A stretch of 64,000 nt of DNA from NCBI GenBank assembly GCA_021442155.1, contig CM038232.1:62465436-62529435 (forward strand), written 5' to 3'. The translations under genes were made by a program, and so were the position numbers. The notes below the pieces were generated by a model. The model saw only the letters and a program-made list of their open reading frames with translations. It was not told where the DNA came from and did not search any database. Within the stretch, counting starts at the first letter, position 1. Every line of letters starts with the position of its first letter. Below are positions 11,185-21,400 of this stretch, piece by piece. Origin of the DNA: Cymbidium sinense. Its lineage: Eukaryota > Streptophyta > Magnoliopsida > Asparagales > Orchidaceae.

Positions 11185-12127
11185 GTTGGCTCATCTATTC
11201 CAAAAGGTAGACCTTACCCAGAGGAATTTGATAGTATCCAATACCCTGAGGGCTTTGTACCTCCGTCCTTCAAAAATTTTTATGGCAGTGGGAACCACAG
11301 GCAATACATAGCACATTTAGGGGCGATGTTTGCAATGCGCGATGCACTCTTATTCTGACTCTTCATTAGTAACTTGACAGGCATTACATTTGATTAGTAT
11401 ACTGAAATACTGAATGGTTCAGTGAAGATATTTGCTGAGTTGGAGCAACTCTTTATTAAGAGATTTTCTGGAGCTCAGCAAAGGGTAACTGTGGGCGATC
11501 TCGTTGTAACTCAATAACACCTTGGTGAGTCCCTTGTTGATTACATTCTTATATGACATAATTTAAGTATGAAATGAGAACCACAACTGTCTGAACAGCA
11601 TGCCATTGAAATTCTACTCAAGAATATTCATGGCCCAAACACCTTCATGCTTAAAGGGCTCACTATTAAGATATTTGATAAATTAATCGACAAGGCAGCT
11701 AGTCTACAAGGAGAGGTCAAGTGTTACTTTTCCAAGATCAGTCAGCTAAGCCCAAACCATATAAGGCATTTGAGAAAAATCCAGGGGCAGTCACATCAGT
11801 TGATAAGGGAAGTAGCCAGCCAGGATTCAGTCAGATAGGCCTCGAGCTTAGCAGCCTCCTCTACCACCTCTTTTGCCACTGCCTTGGTCGTCATATGTGC
11901 CACCTCAATTACCACAATAGCCTCCACCGCCCCTTGCTTAGCAGTATCCTTATCCACAACATCAATAGCAGTATTCCTATCCACCACCAAATAGCTATCA
12001 CTTACCTACTCTTATCAATAAATTGAATAAACCCTATTCATTCAAGAGGGAGGTAGTCAGAAATATGTTTAAAAACCTATTAAATAAGCCTAATTTTTAG
12101 TTACTATAGCCTAGGAGGCCAGAGGAT
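11185..12127 (+). pseudogene. gag: Element 1: Gag capsid-like core (Retrotrans_gag), decayed
   Basis: The frame of the preceding segment continues with PEGFVPPSFKNFYGSG, then NHRQYIAHLGAMFAMRDALL, a loose match to the start of the plant Ty3/gypsy gag fold. It is followed by a FAELEQLFIKRFSGAQQ block and a region with ESLVDYI. In-frame stops near 11356, 11395, 11513 and 11551 break it. From 11647 a clean stretch (MLKGLTIKIFDKLIDKAASL) is closely matched in element 2 near 63850-63910. After about 11840 the reading frame shifts and the sequence becomes a low-complexity linker. Gag would form the virus-like particle in the cytoplasm. This copy cannot make it. Confidence 0.75.
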
Positions 12128-12403
12128 GTGGGTAAGAGTCATGATCTAAACTTTTGCCCCAACCACCGTATGCTAGGACATATCTTTGAAGATTGCTTTA
12201 CCTTTAAGGACTGGCTTGAGCATAGCTACAAGTCGGGTGCCATTGTCATTCCTAAGGAATACCTACTAGAACAACCCTCTAGTTATGTTAGGATAATCCT
12301 TGGGGATGCACGCGATCTTCTCAAGACAGAGGAAGGTTGGGATATCTCCCTATCCCAAACCTCCAAGAAAATCATTTCTAAAATCAAAAAGTTACCCTTA
12401 TAA
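12128..12403 (+). pseudogene. gag: Element 1: Gag zinc-knuckle segment
   Basis: This is an open 91-residue stretch in frame 2. At 12155-12196 it reads CPNHRMLGHIFEDC, a C-x2-H-x4-H-x4-C pattern typical of the nucleocapsid finger in plant Ty3/gypsy Gag, followed by FTFKDWLE. Element 2 has the same stretch with CPYHCMLGHILEDC. The rest (EYLLEQPSSYVRIILGDA, then an SLSQTSKKIISKIKKL block) is conserved between the two elements and leads to the protease region. The upstream gag core is in frame 1, so at least one frameshift lies between about 11840 and 12120. Confidence 0.75.
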
Positions 12404-13146
12404 GTGCCTGAAATAGCTCAAACCTCCAACTCTAAGAAAGGTTTGCAAGTTGCTAAGGACAACTTGAGGGAGGTAGAAGCCAAACAGCAGCAGCGATAAC
12501 TTTCACTTATCCAGGATAGCAGATTAGTACAACCATTGACCAAGTCCAGCACTTCTACCATAGTTGCAACTATAGTTCCTTCAGCCGGCTCTTCTTCTAC
12601 CAGTTGTATTGTATCAGTGGAAGGGGGTGCCAAATCCCTCACTTCGCTTACTTTACTTGATTGCTACTTTATACCTTTATCCAAATCTAAGAATTCAATG
12701 AAGAAGAAGACTGATTTCACTTATATTCTCTCTACTTTTGATGATTTTAATGATTTCATTCCCATAGAAAGCTCTCCAAGTACTAATAATTATAACAATT
12801 TCGATTGACTCCCTTCTAATTTTAAAATAAATTACCCATTCCTAAATCACCCGGGCTCACCTATTGAGATTGATTTGGAGTAATCTAACTATGATGATCC
12901 TATAGGAGAAGTTGTAGGTGAACCTGATGAGCAGGTATACCTTCCCATTAAACCATCTCATGAAGTCATTGAAGTTAACCTTTGTAGTGGCAAAGTTCTA
13001 CCTCCTAGGGTAGCACCTCAGGATAATAGTAAAAAAGTCATTGGTTCTAGCAATTAATAAGGCCCTCCACAGGTGCTCCACCTATGGATATGCTTATGGA
13101 GGACTAACCTAGAGTTGACTATAATGTCCTTGCTCATCTGAGAAAG
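12404..13146 (+). pseudogene. Element 1: linker between gag finger and protease
   Basis: The coding trace continues with a serine/threonine-rich part (12536-12808, open, containing SKNSMKKKTDFTYI and an acidic, Asn-rich end). It then passes through stops to 13146. Parts are alignable with element 2 (62893-62621). No domain is recognised; it is a variable spacer of the polyprotein. Confidence 0.5.
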
Positions 13147-14280
13147 TTGCCAGCTAAACTAAGCATATATGATGCCCTTATTTTATCCAAAGAGATGAGG
13201 GAGTCATTAATCAAAGCTCTTCTTGATCCAAAAATATGCTTAGCTCAGCTGACCATAATTAAAGATGAGGAATGTTTTTCAAGAGAAGCTCGTGTAGTTA
13301 CATTCATCGATGAAGACCTTCTTTTGGGGACAATGGAGCATAACCATCCCCTCTGCATCACAGTGGATATGGACAGATTCAGACTCTCCAGGGTGTTAGT
13401 TGATCCAGGTGCATCAATAAATATTATGAGTCTAAAGACCCTTGCCTACTTGAGGATCAACATCTCCAAACTCCGAGGAGATCAGATGATGTTGAGAAAA
13501 TTCAATGAGCAATGTGAGTGGGCTTTAGGCTCCATAATGTTGCCATTGGAGATAGATGACTAGAAGGCAGAAGCCAAGTTTGACATAATTGATTCATATA
13601 CATCTTTCACTGCTTAGCTTAGTAGTCCTTAGATACATGGAAACAACATGGTTCCATCCTCTTTGTATTAGTGCATCAAATTCAAAAGAGGAGGAATCAA
13701 GTATTGTGTTAAAGGAGACTTGAAGCCATTTTCAGTAAGGGAGATCGAGATTTATGAAGATGCAACTTACTATCTTCTTTCAAATCAAAAAGTCTATTCT
13801 CATGAACTTGGTGAAAATTCAGAATCAAAAGAAAAAGAAATAAAAGAAAAATAAACTAAAAAAGAAAAAGAAAAAGAAAGTACAAGTGAGCGAGAATCAG
13901 ACGTCGAGGAAGAGGTAGAGCCAAATGTTAAATTACATCCACATTTTGCTCCTCCATATGAACACATGGGTAGGATGACTCAACCTCCACCAGATAGAGG
14001 AAGAGCAAAGTCCAGAGGCAGTTCTAGAGGTGGAAGACCTCTTTGCTAGTGGCCAGCCGATAGGAGCTATGTTCCAGCTCACAGTAGTACCCCTGCTATC
14101 CACATAGACTTAGAGTCCAATTCAGAGGATGAGTCTCATGTGGTTAGCATGCTGACCAGCCCCTCTCAGCAGGTCCCTTTGGAGGTGACGTTCAAGCCAG
14201 ATAGTGGTGAAGACCAGACCTTTAAGCAAAGCATGAATGTATCCAAATCATCATTATGTAAAATAATCAGGCAGTAGTTG
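13147..14280 (+). pseudogene. PR: Element 1: aspartic protease and following basic/acidic linker
   Basis: An open segment to 13563 contains RVLVDPGASINIMSLKTL (about 13387-13440), the retropepsin motif of plant Ty3/gypsy elements, which normally reads D-T/S-G. Here it is D-P-G. The second half continues after a TAG at 13561: SYTSFTA, a stop, then SSLY and CIKFKRGG, matching the GRPW...S-S-L-x-Q-CIKFK tail seen in element 2. A lysine/glutamate-rich stretch (13800-13920) and RGRAKSRGSSRGGRP (about 13990-14040) follow. The enzyme would cut the Gag-Pol precursor. Stops and the altered active-site triplet say it is dead. Confidence 0.75.
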
Positions 14281-14915
14281 GGAACATTTGTGCTAACCTC
14301 ACTTTCCTCTTAAAAAGTTGAAGGTTTGGTAGTTAAGGAGGCCCCCAAGTCATCCACAGATGTCAGGCTAAAGAGATTTTTGTTGGGAGCATCATCCTCA
14401 AGTTAGAAAGCTGATGTAGAACTTGAGGATGATTCATATAAAGATTTAATACAACTGCCTTTTGTTTGGTATTCGCCTGTGTTATTAACTTAGCAAAGAA
14501 GGGATTAATCTCACATACTTGGTCTAAACATAGGTCAGACTACTTTAAAAAACTATGGGACAACCAAAACGGATATTCCCAATCAAAACCAGGACTAGGA
14601 TTCAGCACAGTAGGTCCAATTGACGACGACAACCATTGCCTAATCATCACCACTCATTTGAGGTCTGATAGGTTCTCCTCAAATCATGTTAACTCTTATG
14701 ATGAGGCATGTTTAGAAACTTTAGATGAGCCAAATGAACCCGAAGTCAAAGATGCACTACCAGAGTTTGAAGAAGAAATTAGATGAACCATTGAAAAACT
14801 CAATGAAATCAACTTAGGAACAAAAGAAGACCCAAGCCTGATGTACATTAGTTCCATGTTGAATGAAGAAGAAACCAATGACTTAGTTAAGATATTAGTT
14901 GAGTTTAAGGACTGT
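14281..14915 (+). pseudogene. Element 1: pre-RT linker
   Basis: Frame 0 opens at 14466 (VFACVINLAKKGLISHTW) and continues through GLGFSTVGPIDDDNHCLI and an acidic segment ending EFEEEIR, then a TGA at 14784. The same block is conserved in element 2 (61025-60669). It leads directly into the TWSYDEMPGL start of the RT region. No fold is recognised. Confidence 0.6.
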
Positions 14916-15824
14916 TTCACATGGAGTTATGATGAAATGCCTGGTTTATCTCCTAACATAGCAGTCCACAAACTAGTAATAGAACCTAATGTTAATCCTA
15001 TCAAGTAAGCTCCTAGACGCATACGATTAGAAATTGAACAACATGTCACTTCTGAAATCAAGAAACTGATTGATGTTGGCTTTATCAGGGAAGAAAAATA
15101 TCCCACCTAGTTACCCAGTGTCATCCTAGTTAAGAAATAGAATGGACAAATTTGTATATGCATCAATTTTAAGGATCTGAACAAGGCATGTCCTAAGGAT
15201 GAATTTTCACTTCCTATACCGAAATTGATGGTTGACATTGCCTCATCTCATGCAGTATTCTCCGTTATGGATGGGTCATCTGGATACAACCAAATCAAGA
15301 TGGCCCCTGAGGATGAAAGAAACACTACTTTTTGAACCTCAATCAGAATCTATTGTTATAAGGTCATGCCTTTTGGCCTTAAAATGCCGTCTACATACCG
15401 GTGACTCAGAACTTCAATGAACTCATTCACCATCAAGTTGAATGCTATGTTGATGATCTAGTAGTCAAAAGTAAAGAAAAGGAAGACCATCTCTTCGACT
15501 TAAGAGTAGTTTTCAAATGGTTAAGATAATTTAACCTCAAAGTGAATCCCCTAAAGTGTGCATTCGGAGTAACTTCAGGAAAATTCCTTGGGTTTGTTGT
15601 CTGACACCGGGGAATAGAGATCGACCTAGAGAAGATCAAGGCTATCTTAGAAATGCCACCCCCTAAAAGTCTAACTCAACTCAAATCATTCCAAGGGTAG
15701 TTGGCATCTATAGATGCTTCATATCCAACCAATCAAGAAGATGTCAACCATTCTCAGCACTTGTCAAAAAGGATGCCAAGTTTAAATGGGATGACAAGTG
15801 TCAGCATGCCTTTGAAGACATCAA
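14916..15824 (+). pseudogene. RT: Element 1: reverse transcriptase, decayed
   Basis: The frame-0 trace begins TWSYDEMPGLSPNIAVHKL, followed by KKLIDVGFIREEKYPT, then NGQICICINFKDLNKACPKD, FSVMDGSSGYNQIKMAP and MPFGLK. The catalytic box is ECYVDDLVVKSKEKED, with Y-V-D-D at 15446-15457. It continues through NPLKCAFGVTSGKFLGFVV and LTQLKSFQG. Stops occur at 15007, 15109, 15137, 15334, 15526 and 15601, and the frame shifts after about 15700. The stop at 15109 stands where element 2 has TGG, a G-to-A change typical of decay of methylated cytosine on the other strand. This enzyme would copy genomic RNA into cDNA. Confidence 0.9.
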
Positions 15825-16290
15825 GTGCTACCTAATGATGCCGGTAGTTCTAGAATCCCCTATCTCGACAAGCCATTGATACTCTACATTATTGCATTAG
15901 ATGACTCCCTTGGTGCTTTGTTGCCTCAAACCAATGACTATGGGAAAGAAAATACTCTCTGCTATCTCAGTCATCATCTAATTCCTGCTGAGGTGAACTA
16001 CCCACCTATTGAAAAGCACTGTCTAGCATTAATCTTTTCATCCCAAAAACTACGACATTACATGCTTTCTCACAAGGTCAATCTAATCTCTAGAATCAAT
16101 CCACTCCAATATCTCATGACACAACCAAAGTTATCTGGATGGTTGGCGCATTGATTCATGATTTTATCGCAGTTTGATATCACATTCATACCCCTATGTG
16201 CTGTGAAAGGACAGTCACTAGCAGATTTCTTAGCAGCATACCCACTTCTTGCTGATTCACTGCTTAGTGATGACCTCCCCGATAAATAAA
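15825..16290 (+). pseudogene. RH: Element 1: RNase H of the RT
   Basis: This segment is open from 15825 to 16154. It contains LILYIIALDDSLGALLPQ, then CYLSHHLIPAEVNYPPIEKH, CLALIFSSQKLRHYMLSHKV and ISRINPLQYLMTQPKLSGWL, the standard plant Ty3/gypsy RNase H. A TGA at 16153 is followed by LSQFDITFIPLCAVKGQSLA and DFLAAYP, leading to the second RNase H. Element 2 carries the same domain at 59895-59420. Confidence 0.85.
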
Positions 16291-16309
16291 TCATGAACTT
16301 AAGGGACAC

Positions 16310-16660
16310 TAGCATTTTCCATTGGGAGATGTATTTTGATGGTGCGGCTTCCTCTCAAAAAGGAGAAGAATCACAATCTACTCTTCCAAGGAAGGTAGGG
16401 TAGGAATAATCCTCCTAACTCCGGACTGCGATATGATGAGATTCTCCTATCATCTGTCCAATCCATGCGCCAACAACGAAGTTGAATATGTGGCTCTGAT
16501 TGTCGATTTGGAGTTATCCATTACATTATACGTCCAGATCATTAATATTTTTAGGGATTCTCAGCTCGTCATCAACCAAATCACTGGGTCCTACAAAGTT
16601 CTAAAGCTTAAGCTTCATCATTATCATAAGTATACCATGGAGTTGTTAGCTTAGATCCCA
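16310..16660 (+). pseudogene. aRH: Element 1: second, archaeal-type RNase H (aRH)
   Basis: WEMYFDGAAS (Asp near 16338) starts the domain. After a frameshift near 16385 it continues in frame 2 as MMRFSYHLSNPCANNEVEYV (Glu near 16478), IVDLELSI and IFRDSQLVINQITGSYKVLK (Asp near 16556). A second RNase H of this kind between the RT-RNase H and integrase is the known hallmark of the Tat/Ogre/Retand group, so this domain classifies the whole family. The catalytic Asp-Glu-Asp positions are still present here, unlike in element 2. Confidence 0.85.
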
Positions 16661-18060
16661 GAGGTCACTATCTATAAGATTCCTCGAGGAGATAATGCTG
16701 TAGCAGATGCATTGACCGAGCTCGCCAAGGAGTTGGCATGCCCAGAAGATGAGTCCATTCCAATAAGGGTCCAAAATAGATAACTCTTATCCCTTATTGA
16801 TACTGAACTCATCGAGAGACACTCTCTTGAAGGAGAGGTTTTCATTGCCAAAAAGGATGACAAGTCAAATTGGAGGCAACCATTCATGGATTACTTAAAC
16901 ATAGGCAAACTACCTTAAGAGAAGTCATTAGCCCATCAGGTGAAACAAAGAGCTCTCTCCTATGCTCCCATTGATGACACCTTGTTCCGACAGTCTTTCG
17001 ATCATATGTGGTTACATTATTTAGCCAAACATGAAGCCTGTAAAATCATGACCGAGGTACATTCAGGTTTATGTGTAGCTCATCAGTCCAGTCCAAAATT
17101 GAAAGCTAAGACCAAAAGACTAAGATACTACTGGCCTTCGATGATTACAAATTGCATGGATGTAGCTAGAAGATGCACCAATGTTAGGTGCACAGTGTGA
17201 TCCTACATCAACCACCCAACATTCTACATCTTATACTGGCATCATGGCCATTTGAGTGTTGGGGCACTGACATAGAGGGTCCAATCCTCCTTCTTCCAGG
17301 GTCCGGTTCATTCTAGCCAACTACTTTTCCAAGTGGGTGGAGGCAATCCCACTTAGAGAGGTCACAACTCAGCATGTGCTTTAATTTGTCAAAAATGATA
17401 TCATATATAAGTTCGGGGTGTCTTGATGAATAATATCCGATAATGGTATTGCATTTAAGAGCACTAAAATCAACAACTTTGCCTAGAGACATAGCATAGA
17501 TTGGAGATATTCCACCTTCTACTACCCGAGGACAAACAATCTAGCAAAAGTATTCAACAAAACTCTTATCCAAATATTGAAGAAGACAGTCGACGATAAT
17601 AAGAGACAGTGGCATGAGCAGTTAGTTGAAACCTTATGGGCCTACTGTACCACGTATAGAACTCCAACTCAATCTACCATATTCTTCTTAGTATATCAGT
17701 CCGAAGCCATTCTAGCATTAGAATCAAACTCTAATCATAAATGATTGTTGTGGGTAGCAAGATTACTACAGAGTAGAACGCCAAGCTACGGTTAGAAGAG
17801 CTCGAAGGTTTGGAGGAGAGATGCCTTTGGGCAAGCCAGAACCTCGAGTTGTATAAAGCCAAAATGATTCAAGCTTACAATAACATGGTCCATCTTAGAG
17901 CTTTTCAAGTAAGAGAGCTTGTTTTAGTTCTAAGGAGACCAATTGTTGCCTCAAAGAGGAGGTGAACTTAGGAAGGCCTTTTGCCATAGAAGGCCTACCT
18001 GGGAGGATCTTATCAACTTATAAAGCGTAAGGAGAGCACCTGCTTCAATCCTCTACCTAA
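16661..18060 (+). pseudogene. INT: Element 1: integrase, decayed and missing the catalytic Glu
   Basis: The zinc-binding part lies at 16940-17200: EVHSGLCVAHQSSPKLK, then RYYWPSMITNCMDVARRC (an HHCC-type finger). The catalytic core follows with shifts. ECWGTDIEGP has the first Asp at 17269-17271, YFSKWVEAIPLREVT follows, and ISDNGIAFKS has the second Asp at 17439-17441. The NGxAExxNK box instead reads NNLAKVFNKTL, with AAA at 17547-17549 in place of the Glu codon. Then come KRQWHEQLVETLWAY and a C-terminal stretch with GPY-like remnants (about 17940-18030). Stops and frameshifts are frequent. This enzyme would insert the cDNA into host DNA. Confidence 0.85.
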
Positions 18061-18411
18061 AAAATATTATCTATAAATTTTGTTTGAAAATAATCATCAA
18101 TAAAACTTCTTTTCATATAAAATTTTATCTTCCATGTGTTGGAAATATCATTCACTTGCGAAGCCGCCACAACGTGTTTAGGGTAGGTGTAAGAGAACCC
18201 AAGTGACATCCTATCCCTTCACAACATTAACACAAACTACATTCGATCCTACAATACTATTAGGATATGTATAAGAGAATCCAAGCGATATCCTATTCTT
18301 TCTTTCACATCACAAATAAACACATATCATTTATCTCGAGCTACTTTGATATGGGAGCAAGCCCCCGTGACACTCACTCATTAGGTGCTCCAGGTCAGGC
18401 TGATATACTAC
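18061..18411 (+). other. Element 1: 3' UTR, left part
   Basis: This is non-coding sequence downstream of integrase. It contains degenerate repeats of GGTGTAAGAGAACCCAAGTGACATCCTATCC type (near 18187 and 18272). The reverse complement of the same sequence lies at about 57060-57420 in element 2, which shows it belongs to the element. It stops abruptly at 18411, where LTR C is inserted, and resumes at 26276. Confidence 0.75.
18407..18411. repeat. Target-site duplication ACTAC, left copy
   Basis: ACTAC immediately precedes the start of LTR C (TATATGG, a mutated TGTGGTGG) and is repeated at 26271-26275 right after its end (GATCAACA). The uninterrupted version in element 2 reads, on the minus strand, ATGCTACCTTGCTAG near 57025. 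This matches the two flanks joined with one ACTAC. Confidence 0.85.
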
Positions 18412-21400
18412 TATATGGAAAATTTAATATTCCCAAATGTGTCCTCATATATTCCTCTTTCCTATCTAAGGTGGAAAGAAGATAAATGAGAACACAGGAA
18501 TATAAATCACCTTGGTCAGATGCGTAGATCACGAGATACTTATTGGGGTATCGGTATGATATTGAGGGAGGTGTACTATCTCAAAAGATAGAAATCACCA
18601 CCCTACAATGGCTCTAATCACCAAAATAAGGACTAAGGTGGTTCTTGAGGTACCATAGATTCCCCTACTTTACATGAAAAGTAAGCGAGTTTACTTTAAA
18701 CTAGTTCGTTAAGCCTTACGGGGGCATAATTATATAAGGAATGGGATTCCTTAGGAAAACTCGATTAAGGTAAATGATCATTGTCTCTAAAGATTTCAAT
18801 AGGGTAGGACTATTAATCGATTAGCTTATTTTTGAAGATCAAATGGGATTGATCAAAGAGGGAGTTATTATCGAAGCCAAATGAAGATGAGTAGGAGATG
18901 CTCATGATGCTAGAAAACCTAGCGAGCATCTCAAACTATCCTATGATTGGGCTTTACATTTTTGAAATGGATTTAATTTGTTTGAGTTAAATTTTTTATT
19001 AGAATGCTAGGGCTTATAATCCCATAATACAAGGTTATGGAAATGCCTAAGAGGTGAGGATTTATGCTTATGGCCCCTAAAGGGAAGAAGCAACCTCGGA
19101 ACCTAAATCTGGGGAGCTTTGGCGAGGGTCAAAAGCACAACCTAAATCTAAGGTGAAAATGGGTATTTGGTTTACCTCCACAAGAGAGGACAAACCACTC
19201 GACTACTTGGACTTACAATCGCCTAGGGGTGGTCGCCAACTAACTCCTTATACGATTTTAAATTCATGTAAAAAAGTTATATGTTTTATGCAAGATAGCT
19301 CGACTGTTATTTATTTAGAAAGAGACTAAGTCCTTAAACTCACTCCCTAAGAGGCTAGATCATGTACAAGCATGAGTAATGACTTAAATATAATGCAATT
19401 CAAATATCATTTTATTTTCATTTTTGGACAATCATTTTGACTCAGGCTAATATGATTCATATGCCTAATGCATGAGAAATAAGATTATTGGCCAAAATCA
19501 GTGAGAAGGGAGGAGGTGTATTTCCACCATGGCTCTCACAGGTCAAGCCAAGTTTCTCTGGCAAAGGTAAAAACCCTCCAATCAAGAGTGAAATAAGATG
19601 TATTTATGCATGATGTTATAAAAGAAATACTCATTCAGCTAAGGGGATGCTAATTCTTTTATCTTGATTTTAAGCCTAAACTTTATGTGAGGTTATGAGT
19701 TCTTTATTTTAATTTTGAATTATTAAATTTGGTAAAAGATTTATTTTTTCCTAAGAGCCTAATCATCATCCAGGCCATACATAAAGCAAGTAATAAACTA
19801 GGAAAAGGATGCCACTTAATGCACAAGTAAACAAATCATCAATCAATTTATAAAGTTAAGCGCAAAAGAATAAGATGCCAATTATGGTCGGGCACCACTG
19901 CACAAACCTGAAAATAAATTGGGTAGCCGAGCTCTACCCTTATACAACCCGAATTACAAATGAATTAAATACAATTAAGCAAGGAACTCATTATTATGGG
20001 GGTCTTCAAGCTTCATTTCTTCATTCTTCTTTTCTTCTTTCTTCTTTGGTTCCTTCTTTTGGATGGTTGGAAGGTGGATGCTCTAAAGGCTTTACATGGT
20101 GCATAAGATGAAATTCTCCATAATTCCATAAAATCTAATTGCAAAATTACATGAAAAGAAAAGTAAATCTAAATCTAGCTAACCTTAGATTAGCTACACA
20201 AAATCCCAAGCATGTATATTGGACTTATCACCCACATGGGTGGTTACACATATTGGATTATGCTTAGGGGTATAAGCACAATAAAAGTATTTATATTTTT
20301 ATTTATTACTTAAGCACAATCCTCGAGATAATGGTTAGACTAAGATCACCATACCATTCAGTCTACGCACATGCACCCTATCATTCAATATAAAATATTA
20401 CATCACAAAATAAAAGTAAATATCAAACAATGCACCGTCCTAACCTAAAGCTAGAAGTGGTGACTTGGCCTAATGTGTGTGCTTTTAAGGTCTGTGTGGT
20501 ATGCTTAACTATAGCTTTAAGTTAGAGTTTTCTAAGTATGAAGGATGTTAAACTTAGAGGAGGGTTTAATTTAAGTGGTTTAATTATTTTGGGTTGATTT
20601 TATTTTGTGTTTTGATTAAGTTCAAATTATCATTAATTACTAAGTTATAAAGAGAGATAAAGAGAAGAGAACTTCTCTTTCCTTCCCTAACCTAAGTAAT
20701 TTCTAAGGTGGATTCATATTTTAGTTTTATTAGTAAATATCTTATTATGTGTTTTAATTAATCCTAAGTTTAGATGAACTCTAAACAAACCTATTCAAAA
20801 GAAAGGCATTTTAAGATTAAGTGAAGTAAATTCACAAAACACACATCACTTCATTTCTTTCTCAACATGTATACCACCCATATGAATAAATCCTAAGCAT
20901 ATCTACACATACCAAATGAGAATATTTTGCACACTTTATTTTGCATGCTAAGCAAATTACTTAAGAAAATTGGAATGCTTATGATGCATGATTTTCATTA
21001 AGTAGAAAAAGGGGTTGCTTTCCCAATTTTCACATGCACATATGAGTGTATGAAAGGCATAAGTGAGTACGATGCCATTGTTAGTACTAGGGGTGTAAGG
21101 TACAAAACCTACTTGGGGCTACTTAAAGCCTCACAACCCCGGGGTTGTCCAAACTAATATACCACTTTCCTTAAATACAGACATGTGTACAAAAGAAATG
21201 AATGGAAAAGAAAGAATGCAAAAGTTTGTGTTAGTTGATTCATTTTTGTTTATGCAATTTATGTGTGCAAGTGTAGGTATCCTTCTTAAGTAATAGCATA
21301 TGAATGAATAGGAAATGGAATTAAGCAAGTGTTAGGTTTTTTCTTCAAATGAACTAAACACTTCACCAATCCTATTCAAAACTATACCAAAAGAGAGGAG

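Noticed and set aside
11721..12026. 101-residue frame with histidine/leucine-rich protein
   Set aside because: It reads the gag linker in the wrong frame. The first part overlaps the gag core frame, and no matching protein is seen in element 2.
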